Assembly (NCBI GenBank): GCA_002395775.1
Contig: DGUV01000084.1
Coordinates: forward strand, 1 to 17,228
Direction of reading: 5' to 3'
Length of the DNA: 17,228 bases
Origin: Prevotellaceae bacterium UBA4301
GTDB taxonomy: Bacteria > Bacteroidota > Bacteroidia > Bacteroidales > Bacteroidaceae
In this document: piece after piece, positions 7,748 through 16,079 of the stretch
Layout of the letters: every line of letters begins with the position of its first letter
How positions within the stretch are numbered: position 1 is the stretch's first letter
The notes under the pieces: generated by a model
What the model was told of the DNA's origin: nothing
Database searches by the model: none
Seen by the model: only the letters and a program-made list of their open reading frames with translations
Position numbers and translations under genes: made by a program

Positions 7748-7893
7748 TTTAGACCCCCTCCCCGCTCCCCCTTTAGGGGGAGAGTAGAATGGTTTGTGGG
7801 GAGGTATTCTACTTAGGTGTTATTGTTAAATGTTAGTTTATTCATGAGTGACTGCTCCCCCTCGCTAACAGAGAGGGGGCAGGGGGGTGAGTC
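7748..7893. repeat. Composite intergenic element, copy A (gluP-galK gap)
   Basis: The whole gap between the gluP stop and the galK start is one patterned element. From left to right it holds a C-run leader and hairpin (CTCCCCC 7765-7771, GGGGGAG 7776-7782), an 8-bp inverted repeat AGTAGAAT 7783-7790 and ATTCTACT 7806-7813 enclosing GTGGGGAGG, an AT-rich middle with TTATTGTTAAA, and a second GC-rich hairpin (CCCCCTC 7857-7863, GAGGGGG 7873-7879) in opposite orientation ending GTGAGTC against the stop codon. The same layout recurs at 9181-9327. No TAnnTTTG promoter is visible in it. It may be a small repetitive element with terminal inverted hairpins, a structured leader, or both. Confidence 0.72.
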
Positions 7894-9180
7894 CTATTCC
7901 ACGGGAATATCCGTATTCACATTCTTGCTGCCCCAGAGTGCATAGTAGAGGATGTAGGCGGCGCAGAGCAGGGGTACCCAGTAAGAGGTGAGGTACGAAC
8001 CTGTCCAGTCGGCTACGAGGCCCTGAATGCCCACCATGATGGCGAAGCCGCAAACCATGGTCATGAAGGCTCCGGAGGCGATGGCAGTGTACTTGCCGAG
8101 GCCCTCGGTGGCAAGGTTGAAGATGCCACCCCACATGACGCTGGCGCAAAGACCTACGAGGAGGAAGCAGAAGATGCCTACGGGGATGTCGCCCCAAATG
8201 AGGGCCATGTTGGTGTAGTCAATGCCGGGAACGCTGACGCTGACGCTCGTGGGCAGGTAAATGCCCAAGAGGAGCAGGATGACGGCTGTGGCGCTGACGA
8301 AAGTAATCATGGCCTTGGTGCTGACCTTACCGCCCACGCTGGCGCCGATGAAACGGCCAATGAGCATGAAGAGGAAGTAGATGGAGGCCAGTGTGCCTAC
8401 GTAGCCAGCGTCCATGGCCAGGCCAGGAGTGGCTGCATCGGGGGCAGCTGTCAGATATTGCAGGATGTAGCCGGGGATGCCCATTTCGACACCACCGTAG
8501 AGGCCGATGGCCAGGATGCCGAGGTTGAAGTGACGGAAGGAGAAGGCCGAGTGGGGGTCTTTCTCGCCGCTCTTAACTTCGACGGCTTGCTGGGGTTCTT
8601 CGATCTTGGTGAAGAAGATTACGATGAAGGCAATGACGAAGATGGCCAGGGCAATCATCAGGGCAGGTGTGGCGTCAGAGATCTTTGCCTTTGCTGCATC
8701 ACCGATGAGGGCACCCATGATGATATAGACGGCCACGGCTGCGGTTGAGTTGAACACACCGCCGGTCTGGATGAGCTGGTTGCCCTTATTGCCACCGCCA
8801 CCGAGCAGGTTGAGCATGGGGTTGACGACGGTGTTCAGGATGCACATGCAGCAACCCGAGATGAGGGCTCCGCACAGATAGACGGCCATGCCGCCCCAGC
8901 CGGAGAGCCACTGTACGATGATGCCTGTGATGCCCACCAAGAGGCCGACGAGGGCTGTGCGCTTGTAGCCCCAGTGCTTAATCATCAGGCCTGCGGGGAA
9001 GCCCATGACGAGATAGGCCATGAAGTTGCCGTAGTTGCCAATCATGGCCATGAAGTTGGTGGTTCCGAACTGGTTTTTCACGATGACGCCCATGGGCGAA
9101 CAGAGATTCGTCACGAAGGCAATCATTGCAAACAGGGCTATCATTACGATGATGGCGCCCCATTGTTTCTTTTGTTCCAT
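7894..9180 (-). CDS. gluP: Glucose/galactose MFS transporter (FucP/GluP-like)
   Basis: Inner-membrane major facilitator protein of the fucose/galactose/glucose:H+ symporter type, 428 residues with about 12 hydrophobic segments. The first segments resemble FucP and GluP: FVTNLCSPMGVIVKNQF, then TNFMAMIGNYGNFMAYLVMGFPAGLMIKHWG and the loop YKRTALVG. A charged cytoplasmic loop (KIEEPQQAVEVKSGEKD) separates the two halves. It lies between the cytosolic mutarotase and galK, so galactose import is the natural reading; glucose or another hexose remains possible. It reaches 8 residues beyond the last helix, ending DIPVE. Identical-looking structured spacers lie before and after the gene. Family is well supported; the exact substrate and the symbol are inferred from context. 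Confidence 0.87.
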   Translation of the reverse strand: MEQKKQWGAIIVMIALFAMIAFVTNLCSPMGVIVKNQFGTTNFMAMIGNYGNFMAYLVMGFPAGLMIKHWGYKRTALVGLLVGITGIIVQWLSGWGGMAVYLCGALISGCCMCILNTVVNPMLNLLGGGGNKGNQLIQTGGVFNSTAAVAVYIIMGALIGDAAKAKISDATPALMIALAIFVIAFIVIFFTKIEEPQQAVEVKSGEKDPHSAFSFRHFNLGILAIGLYGGVEMGIPGYILQYLTAAPDAATPGLAMDAGYVGTLASIYFLFMLIGRFIGASVGGKVSTKAMITFVSATAVILLLLGIYLPTSVSVSVPGIDYTNMALIWGDIPVGIFCFLLVGLCASVMWGGIFNLATEGLGKYTAIASGAFMTMVCGFAIMVGIQGLVADWTGSYLTSYWVPLLCAAYILYYALWGSKNVNTDIPVE

Positions 9181-9327
9181 AAAAGACCCTCTCCCCGCTC
9201 CCCCATAAGGGGGAGAGTAGAATGTTTTTGTGGGGAGGTATTCTACTATTTTGTTATTGTTAAAATTTTATTTTTGACTTGGCAGTAACCACTCCCCTCC
9301 CTCCACGGGAGGGGCAGGGGGTGGGTC
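9181..9327. repeat. Composite intergenic element, copy B (galM-gluP gap)
   Basis: Second copy of the element at 7748-7893, nearly the same length. It has the hairpin CTCCCCC 9198-9204 with GGGGGAG 9209-9215, the inverted repeat AGTAGAAT 9216-9223 with ATTCTACT 9240-9247 around TGTGGGGAGG, the middle TTATTGTTAAA, and a right-hand hairpin CCCCTCCC 9294-9301 with GGGAGGGG 9307-9314, ending GTGGGTC next to the mutarotase stop codon. The left 80 or so bases are highly similar to copy A; the right hairpin differs in sequence but keeps its form and orientation. Confidence 0.72.
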
Positions 9328-10407
9328 TTACTTGTCCGTCCCGAACTTATAGACGGTCTTCTGCGTATAGACTTCGCCGGGCTTCAGCACGACAGAGGGG
9401 AAGTAGGGACGATTGGGCGAGTCGGGGAAGTGCTGTGCCTCGAAGCAGAGGGCCGAGCGGCGGGGTGCCGTGCAACCGTGCTGCAGGGGATAGCCAGTTG
9501 CCCAGTTGTCGCTGTAGAACTGCACGCCGGGTTCGGTGGTCCACACTTCCATGGTGCGTCCGCTGACGGGTTCGGTCATCTCTGCGGCCAGCGAGAGTTC
9601 GCCGGGTTCGCGCTTGTTCAGGACGAAGCAGTGGTCATATCCTGCACCGTTCCTGATCTGCTCGTCGTCGGCATCGATGTCCTGCCCAACAGGTTTGGGC
9701 GTGCGGAAGTCGAAGGGAGTGCCGTCCACGCGCAGAATCTCGCCAGTGGGGATGGATGTGTCGTCGATGGGAATGTAGAAGTCAGCATTGATGCGCAGCA
9801 GGACGTTGGTGGCTTCGGGCGTGGGGTTCTGGATGCCTGAGAGCGAGAAGTAGCCGTGCGAGGTCATGTTCACCACGGTCTTCTTGTTGGTGGCTCCGCG
9901 ATAGTCGATGACCAGCTCGTCGTCGTCGGTCAGCGTGTAGCGTACGGTCATCTTCACCTCACCGGGGAATCCCTCTTCGTAATAGGCGAAGGTGTAGCGC
10001 AGGACGAGTTCGCGCTCGTTTACCTGCTCGGCATCCCAGACGCGTGCGTGAGCTCCTGTGGGGCCTCCGTGGAGCGAGTTGGGGCCGTTGTTGATGGCCA
10101 GGGTGTACTCCTTGCCGTTCATCGTGAACCTGCCCTTGCAGATGCGGTTGCCATAGCGGCCGATGAGTGTGGAGAGGAAGGGTTCGGGGCTTTCGACTAC
10201 GTCCTTGATGTTGTCGTGTCCCTGTATGACATTGCCATAGTTGCCGTTGCGGTCGGGCACCATGATGCTCACGAGCGCACCGCCGTAGTTGGTGATGTCA
10301 ACCTCCATGCCATTGTTGTTAACTAAGGTGAACAGGTCGGTCTGTTTCCCCTGTACCACTGCCTGAAAATCTTCGCGTTTCAGGCCCGAAATGTGTTGTG
10401 GTGTCAT
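9328..10407 (-). CDS. galM: Cytosolic aldose 1-epimerase (mutarotase)
   Basis: A second GalM family member, 359 residues, starting MTPQHISGLKREDFQ with no signal peptide, so it acts in the cytosol. Active residues are present: His113 in NSLHGGPTG, His184 in MTSHGYFSL, and Glu292 in TTEPGVQFYSDN; the conserved GRYGNRI and GTPFDFRTP blocks are also there. It heads the galactose unit and probably supplies alpha-galactose to galactokinase. It is clearly paralogous to the exported mutarotase at 5166-6344, with the same order of motifs, but differs enough to be an old duplication. It is preceded by a good promoter and followed after 147 bp by the gluP-like gene. Confidence 0.95.
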   Translation of the reverse strand: MTPQHISGLKREDFQAVVQGKQTDLFTLVNNNGMEVDITNYGGALVSIMVPDRNGNYGNVIQGHDNIKDVVESPEPFLSTLIGRYGNRICKGRFTMNGKEYTLAINNGPNSLHGGPTGAHARVWDAEQVNERELVLRYTFAYYEEGFPGEVKMTVRYTLTDDDELVIDYRGATNKKTVVNMTSHGYFSLSGIQNPTPEATNVLLRINADFYIPIDDTSIPTGEILRVDGTPFDFRTPKPVGQDIDADDEQIRNGAGYDHCFVLNKREPGELSLAAEMTEPVSGRTMEVWTTEPGVQFYSDNWATGYPLQHGCTAPRRSALCFEAQHFPDSPNRPYFPSVVLKPGEVYTQKTVYKFGTDK

Positions 10408-10441
10408 CTCTGTTTAGGTTTAAAGTTAGTCGTTGTGCCTA

Positions 10442-10472
10442 CAAACTTACAGAAACTTTTTCATCCGTGCAA
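10442..10472 (-). promoter_or_regulatory. Promoter of the galactose unit (galM-gluP-galK)
   Basis: On the minus strand a -7 box TAAGTTTG (10442-10449) fits TAnnTTTG exactly. Nineteen bases upstream is TTGC (10469-10472), a partial match to the -33 TTTG. The predicted transcript start is some 30 bases before the mutarotase start at 10407. The rest of the 140-bp gap to folC holds an A/T run near 10493-10501 but no terminator-like hairpin that I can see. Confidence 0.62.
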
Positions 10473-10547
10473 CCTTTCGGGCGGAAAAGTGTATTTTTTT
10501 TTGCGGAAGGGACTTTGATGACTTGATATTGGGGTAAGGGGTGCGTT

Positions 10548-11837
10548 TCACTCCTTTAGCTCGCTCAGCAGGTCGGCCACTACGAACGACGAGCCGCCCA
10601 CGAACACAAAATCGTCCTCGTCGGCATCGGAGAGCGCTGCCTGATAGGCTTCGGTGACGGTGGGATAGGCTTTGCCTTGGAGTCCCAGTTTCTTGCCTAA
10701 CTCAGCCATTTGCGAGGCAGGCAGGGCGCGACGGACGCTGGCTTGTGTGAAGTAGTAGGTGGCCTCCTTGGGCAAAAGGCTGAGCGAGCCGCTTACGTCC
10801 TTGTCCGACACCATTCCCACTACGATGCGCAGTTGTGAGAATCCTTTCAGCGAGCGCAGCTGGCGGGCAATGTACTGTAGGCCGCCGGGATTGTGGCCGG
10901 TGTCGCAAACTACCGTGGGGCTTTCTTGTAGCTTCTGCCAACGTCCCATGAGTCCCGTAAGCTCGCAGACGTGAGAGAAACCTTCGTGGATAGCCTTGGG
11001 CGATAAGGCTTTTAAGGACTCTAAGGAGTTTAAGGTCTTTAGGGCAGATAGGATGGTGGCTGTATTCTTCTCCTGACAAAGGCCGCGAAGTTCGGCTTGG
11101 AAGGTGCCGAAGTGGCGAGTTTCGTAGGTGCCATCGTGCCAACTGAGAATCTCGTTCTCCTCGTCGGCAAACGTGATGGGGGCGCCCATCGTCTGGGCTT
11201 TCTCTGCGAACACCTGTCGAACCGACTGATTGCCTCCCGTCTCGCCAATGACCACGGGCACTTCCCGTTTGATGATGCCAGCCTTCTCACGGGCAATCTC
11301 CTCAAGCGTGGAACCCAAGAACTGGGTGTGTTCGAGACTGATGTTGGTGATGATGGAGAGGATGGGGGTGATGATGTTGGTGCAGTCGAGCCTTCCTCCC
11401 AGTCCCACCTCAATGACGGCGATGTCCACCTGTTGCTCTTCGAAGTATTTGAAGGCCAGGGCTGTTGCCAGTTCGAAGAACGAGGGATGGAGGGGCTCGA
11501 AGAACGAACGTTCCTCATCGACAAAGCGCACGACGCGCTCTTCGGGAATCATCTCGCCGTTGACGCGGATGCGCTCGCGGAAGTCCACCAGATGGGGACT
11601 CGTGTAGAGGCCTACCCGGAGACCGGCACTCTGCAGTATGGCTGCGAGGGTGTGGCTTACGGAACCTTTGCCGTTGGTGCCTCCCACGTGGATGGTCAGG
11701 TACGACCGATGGGGATGTCCCAGATGCTCGTCGAGCAGGTGGGTGTTTTCCAGACCTTCCTTGTAGGCTCCTGCTCCGATATGTTGGAACAGGGGGGCTG
11801 CCTGGAACAGATAGTCGATGGTTTCCTGATAGGTCAT
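10548..11837 (-). CDS. folC: Folylpolyglutamate synthase / dihydrofolate synthase
   Basis: Mur-ligase-family cytosolic enzyme that adds glutamate to dihydropteroate and to folates, using ATP. The 429-residue length is typical. The P-loop GTNGKGS is at residues 53-59, followed by SAGLRVGLYTSPHLVDFRER; IEVGLGGRLDCTNII is the central motif, NISLEHTQFLG and EIAREKAGIIK follow, and DTGHNPGG at 312-319 marks the C-terminal ligase domain. The start codon shares one base with the dnaJ stop codon (TGATG), which argues for translational coupling. Around residues 265-280 the protein is a leucine-rich run (LKTLNSLESLKAL) coded by a simple repeat. It is the last gene of the grpE-dnaJ-folC run. Confidence 0.96.
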   Translation of the reverse strand: MTYQETIDYLFQAAPLFQHIGAGAYKEGLENTHLLDEHLGHPHRSYLTIHVGGTNGKGSVSHTLAAILQSAGLRVGLYTSPHLVDFRERIRVNGEMIPEERVVRFVDEERSFFEPLHPSFFELATALAFKYFEEQQVDIAVIEVGLGGRLDCTNIITPILSIITNISLEHTQFLGSTLEEIAREKAGIIKREVPVVIGETGGNQSVRQVFAEKAQTMGAPITFADEENEILSWHDGTYETRHFGTFQAELRGLCQEKNTATILSALKTLNSLESLKALSPKAIHEGFSHVCELTGLMGRWQKLQESPTVVCDTGHNPGGLQYIARQLRSLKGFSQLRIVVGMVSDKDVSGSLSLLPKEATYYFTQASVRRALPASQMAELGKKLGLQGKAYPTVTEAYQAALSDADEDDFVFVGGSSFVVADLLSELKE

Positions 11838-13006
11838 CAGCTAAACATGGACTTGAATTTTTCGAATATCCGGTTTCGGCACGATTCGTTGGGCCGGAAG
11901 TTGTCGCTCTTGGCGAATTGCTCCATAGCTTGCTTCTCGTCGCGACTGAGCGTTTCGGGGATGTAAACGCTGATGTGGACAATGAGGTCGCCCACTCCGT
12001 AGCCATAGCCTTGGACGGCTGGCAACCCCTTGCCACGAAGGCGCACCACCTTGCCGGGTTGCGTGCCGGGTTCTATCTTGATGCGGGCCTTGCCGTCGAG
12101 CGTGGGGATTTCTACCTGTCCGCCCAATGTGGCCGTGGGTACGTCAAGTAGCAGGTTATAGACGAGATTCTGTTCCTCGCGCACGAAATTCTCGTGGGGC
12201 TTCACCTCGATGAACACCTGTATGTCGCCAGGCACACCGTTGTGCTTAGCCGCATTGCCCTTCTGGGGGACGGTCACCACCATGCCGTCGGCAACGCCGG
12301 CGGGGATTTTCACTTCCACAAGTTCCTCGCCCGTGACGATGCCTTCGCCTCCGCACTTCGAGCACTTGTTCTTGATGGTGTGGCCTTCACCTCCGCAGGT
12401 GGGACATGATTGTTGTGTCTGCATGCGGCCGAACATCGAGTTGACGGTTCTCACCGTATAGCCCTTGCCGCCACAGGTGGGGCAGGTCTGTGTCTGTCCG
12501 TCCTCCGAGCCGCTTCCGTGGCAGTGGTCGCAGATGACCGACTTCCTTACCTTGAACTTCTTGGTCACGCCCGTGGCCACCTCGTTGAGTGTGAGGCTCA
12601 CCTTCAGTCGGAGGTCGCTTCCGCGATACACCTGCTGGCCTCCGCGACTGCCGCCGCCTCCGAAACCTCCGAAGTTGAACTCGAAGCCGCCTCCTCCCAT
12701 GCGTCCGCCGAAGATGTCGCCAAACATGGAGAAGATGTCGTCCATGTTCATGCCTCCGCCTGAGAATCCGCCTTCCATGCCGTTGAGGCCTTCATGTCCA
12801 AATTGGTCGTAGCGGGCACGTTTTTGCTCGTCGTGGAGCACGTCGTATGCCTCAGCAGCCTCCTTGAACTTCTCCTCGGCTTCCTTGTTGCCGGGGTTGC
12901 GGTCGGGGTGGTACTTGATGGCCATCTTCTTGTAGGCGGCCTTTATCTCTTGTGGTGTGGCATCTTTCTTGACGCCCAGCACCTCGTAGTAGTCTCTCTT
13001 TGCCAT
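11837..13006 (-). CDS. dnaJ: Chaperone DnaJ (Hsp40)
   Basis: Co-chaperone that delivers unfolded proteins to DnaK and stimulates its ATPase. The protein has 389 residues with the full type I layout. The J domain begins MAKRDYYEVLGV and carries HPD at 33-35. A Gly/Phe-rich stretch runs from about 72 to 125 (GGGMNMDD, GGRMGGGGFEFNFGG). The zinc domain starts at Cys159 and has four CxxCxGxG repeats: CDHCHGSG, CPTCGGKG, CPTCGGEG and CSKCGGEG. The C-terminal substrate domain contains IPAGVADGMVV and GTQPGKVVRLRGKGLP. It begins 14 bp after grpE and overlaps folC by one base. No DnaK gene is in the window. Confidence 0.98.
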   Translation of the reverse strand: MAKRDYYEVLGVKKDATPQEIKAAYKKMAIKYHPDRNPGNKEAEEKFKEAAEAYDVLHDEQKRARYDQFGHEGLNGMEGGFSGGGMNMDDIFSMFGDIFGGRMGGGGFEFNFGGFGGGGSRGGQQVYRGSDLRLKVSLTLNEVATGVTKKFKVRKSVICDHCHGSGSEDGQTQTCPTCGGKGYTVRTVNSMFGRMQTQQSCPTCGGEGHTIKNKCSKCGGEGIVTGEELVEVKIPAGVADGMVVTVPQKGNAAKHNGVPGDIQVFIEVKPHENFVREEQNLVYNLLLDVPTATLGGQVEIPTLDGKARIKIEPGTQPGKVVRLRGKGLPAVQGYGYGVGDLIVHISVYIPETLSRDEKQAMEQFAKSDNFRPNESCRNRIFEKFKSMFS

Positions 13007-13020
13007 GATTCCTTCGTTTT

Positions 13021-13605
13021 TTAGATGCCAACAACCACTTTGGCGAAGCGCAGGACGGTGTCGTTGAGCATGTAGCCCTTTTCGGTGCAGTCGATGACCT
13101 TACCCTTCAGTTCGGGTGAGGGGGCAGGGAACTGGGTAACGGCCTCGTGGAAGTCGGTGTTGAAGTCAGCGCCTTCGGTCTTCATTTGTGTCACGCCCTG
13201 GGTCTCCATCACTTTGAGGAACTTCTTGTAGATGAGGTCAACACCCTCCTTCACGGCCTCCACGTCCTCGGCTGTCTGCATGTGGGCGAGTGCTCGCTCC
13301 AGGTCGTCGATGACGGGCAGCATGGCCTCCAGCACCTTGCGTCCTCCGTTCAGGATGAGCTCGGCCTTCTCCTTGATGATGCGCTTGCGGAAATTGTCAA
13401 ATTCGGCCTGTTTGTAGAGGCGTTCCTTCTCCAGTTCGGCTATGCGCGATTGGGCCTCTGCCAGTTTGTCCTCGAGCGAGGGTTCGGCGGAGGGGGTCTC
13501 ATCGGAGTCCTCTGAATTCTCTGAGGTTTCTAAATTCTCGGAGTTCTCTGAGGTTTCGGTTGGGTTCAGTTCTTCGTCTATTTGCTTTTCTTCTTCTTTA
13601 GTCAT
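13021..13605 (-). CDS. grpE: Nucleotide exchange factor GrpE
   Basis: Dimeric cytosolic partner of DnaK that releases ADP. The protein has 194 residues. An acidic, Ser/Glu/Asn-rich N-terminal tail (roughly residues 1-45) is followed by a coiled coil (LEDKLAEAQSRIAELEKERLYKQAEFDNFRKR), the four-helix region with PVIDDLERAL, and the beta domain ending CTEKGYMLNDTVLRFAKVVVG, the GrpE signature. It forms a tight pair with dnaJ. The 102-bp gap to the ABC-F gene upstream contains no clear TAnnTTTG box, so it could be read from the ABC-F promoter or from a promoter type I do not recognise. Part of the acidic tail is a 9-residue tandem duplication. Confidence 0.97.
   Translation of the reverse strand: MTKEEEKQIDEELNPTETSENSENLETSENSEDSDETPSAEPSLEDKLAEAQSRIAELEKERLYKQAEFDNFRKRIIKEKAELILNGGRKVLEAMLPVIDDLERALAHMQTAEDVEAVKEGVDLIYKKFLKVMETQGVTQMKTEGADFNTDFHEAVTQFPAPSPELKGKVIDCTEKGYMLNDTVLRFAKVVVGI
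13504..13557 (-). repeat. 27-bp tandem duplication inside grpE
   Basis: Two adjacent 27-bp units (13531-13557 and 13504-13530), each beginning GAAACCTCAGAGAA on the minus strand, code for ETSENSENL and ETSENSEDS. The unit length is a multiple of three, so copy changes keep the frame. It lengthens the disordered acidic tail of GrpE and leaves the structured domains untouched. Confidence 0.85.
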
Positions 13606-13707
13606 AATCTTTTTGTTATTTAGTGCTGCTTGGCGCGCAACAAAAAGCTTGCCAAAGGCAGTCCCTTGACATAATGTTTCCGAAATCTTCTTTCCGCAGG
13701 CTGTAAT

Positions 13708-15327
<1,620 letters not shown>

Positions 15328-15339
15328 GTAAAAAATGTA

Positions 15340-15490
15340 GCCCCACCCCCCAATCCCCTCCCGAGGGAGGGGCGTATAATAGTGTCAGAGGGTTGTGGGC
15401 AATTTCTTAATTAAATTAATATTACTATAATGTTTTTATCTCTAATACTTTCCACTCCCCTTCCCTCGCGAGGGGTGAGGGGGTGGGGCC
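15340..15490. repeat. Facing pair of GC-rich hairpin repeats, cdd-ABC-F gap
   Basis: Left end: GCCCCACCCCCC leader and a perfect 8-bp stem, CCCCTCCC 15355-15362 with GGGAGGGG 15365-15372. Right end, in opposite orientation: the palindrome CCCTCGCGAGGG at 15463-15474 followed by GTGAGGGGGTGGGG running into the cdd stop codon. About 80 AT-rich bases lie between them. The layout (leader-hairpin, AT spacer, hairpin-leader) parallels the two composite elements of the galactose unit, but the spacer sequence is different and lacks the AGTAGAAT pair. Confidence 0.72.
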
Positions 15491-15491
15491 C

Positions 15492-15974
15492 CTATTTCTT
15501 CAGATTTTCACTTACGAACTGGAAGGGGAGGAGACACTTGACCGACTCCAGTACGTGGACGCCTCGCGAGCCGCAGAGCAGTACGCGCATGGGGCTCTTG
15601 TAGCGGTTCTCCACCTCGAGCATCACCTGTCGGCAAGCTCCGCACGGAGGGATGGGCTCTTCGTAGAAATGGCCGTTTGCCCACGCCGCTATGGCTATGG
15701 CTCGGATGGGTTGGTCGGGATGCATGTGCTGGGCGTGGAAGATGGCCGTGCGCTCGGCACAGAGGCCCAGGGGATAGGAAGCATTCTCTTGGTTGCTGCC
15801 GGTGACGATGGTGCCGTCCTGCAGGCGCAGTGCTGCTCCCACCTTGAACCGGGAGTAGGGCGAATAGCTGTTCGTGGTGGCCTGCTTGGCAGCTTCCACC
15901 AGTTCACGGTCTTCGGCACGGAGTTCGCTGTCCTGATAGACGCAAACCTCGCTCTTGATTTCGTACTTTTCCAT
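15492..15974 (-). CDS. cdd: Cytidine deaminase
   Basis: Zinc enzyme of pyrimidine salvage that deaminates cytidine and deoxycytidine to uridine and deoxyuridine in the cytosol. From the start at 15974 it has 160 residues. The active site is complete: CAERTAIF with zinc ligand Cys72 and catalytic Glu74, and PCGACRQV with Cys111 and Cys114. SYSPYSRFKVGAAL and SNQENASYPLGLCAER are typical of the small homo-oligomeric form. The frame is open 11 codons earlier, but that extension reads through the predicted promoter (TATCTTTG at 15997-16004), so the shorter start is preferred. It is transcribed away from the neighbouring hydrolase gene and is followed by a repeat pair and the ABC-F gene. Confidence 0.96.
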   Translation of the reverse strand: MEKYEIKSEVCVYQDSELRAEDRELVEAAKQATTNSYSPYSRFKVGAALRLQDGTIVTGSNQENASYPLGLCAERTAIFHAQHMHPDQPIRAIAIAAWANGHFYEEPIPPCGACRQVMLEVENRYKSPMRVLLCGSRGVHVLESVKCLLPFQFVSENLKK

Positions 15975-15996
15975 AAGAAAGTGTCTATTTTGTCGG

Positions 15997-16004
15997 CAAA
16001 GATA
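15997..16004 (-). promoter_or_regulatory. -7 promoter element of cdd
   Basis: Minus strand TATCTTTG, an exact TAnnTTTG match, about 23 bp before the chosen cdd start. There is no TTTG at the -33 position; that region is occupied by AATTAAA heptamer repeats shared with the divergent promoter. Confidence 0.7.
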
Positions 16005-16012
16005 CAATATTA

Positions 16013-16040
16013 AATTAAAAATTAAAAATTAAAAATTAAA
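16013..16040. repeat. AATTAAA heptamer array between divergent promoters
   Basis: Four perfect tandem copies of AATTAAA fill the space between the cdd promoter (15997-16004) and the hydrolase promoter (16047-16054). An inverted array of three TTTAATT copies lies at 17046-17066 after the hydrolase gene. Copy number would change the distance and the -33 surroundings of both promoters. Confidence 0.85.
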
Positions 16041-16046
16041 AAATAC

Positions 16047-16054
16047 TATCTTTG
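16047..16054 (+). promoter_or_regulatory. -7 promoter element of the glucosaminidase gene
   Basis: Plus strand TATCTTTG, identical to the cdd element and pointing the other way. It predicts a short leader of about 20 bases before the ATG at 16080. The -33 position falls within the AATTAAA array and lacks TTTG. Confidence 0.7.
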
Positions 16055-16079
16055 CACCCAGAAACAAAATGTTGGGCAC

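Noticed and set aside
13606..13707. Possible terminator or heat-shock promoter between ABC-F and grpE
   Set aside because: There is a short CTGCC/GGCA hairpin followed by five T on the minus strand, but the stem is only 4-5 bp with a bulge. I found neither a CIRCE repeat nor a TAnnTTTG box, so neither call is supported.
15328..15491. Promoter for the ABC-F gene inside the hairpin-pair gap
   Set aside because: The centre is AT-rich but I could not find a TAnnTTTG box on the minus strand, so transcription from cdd or from an unrecognised promoter cannot be told apart.
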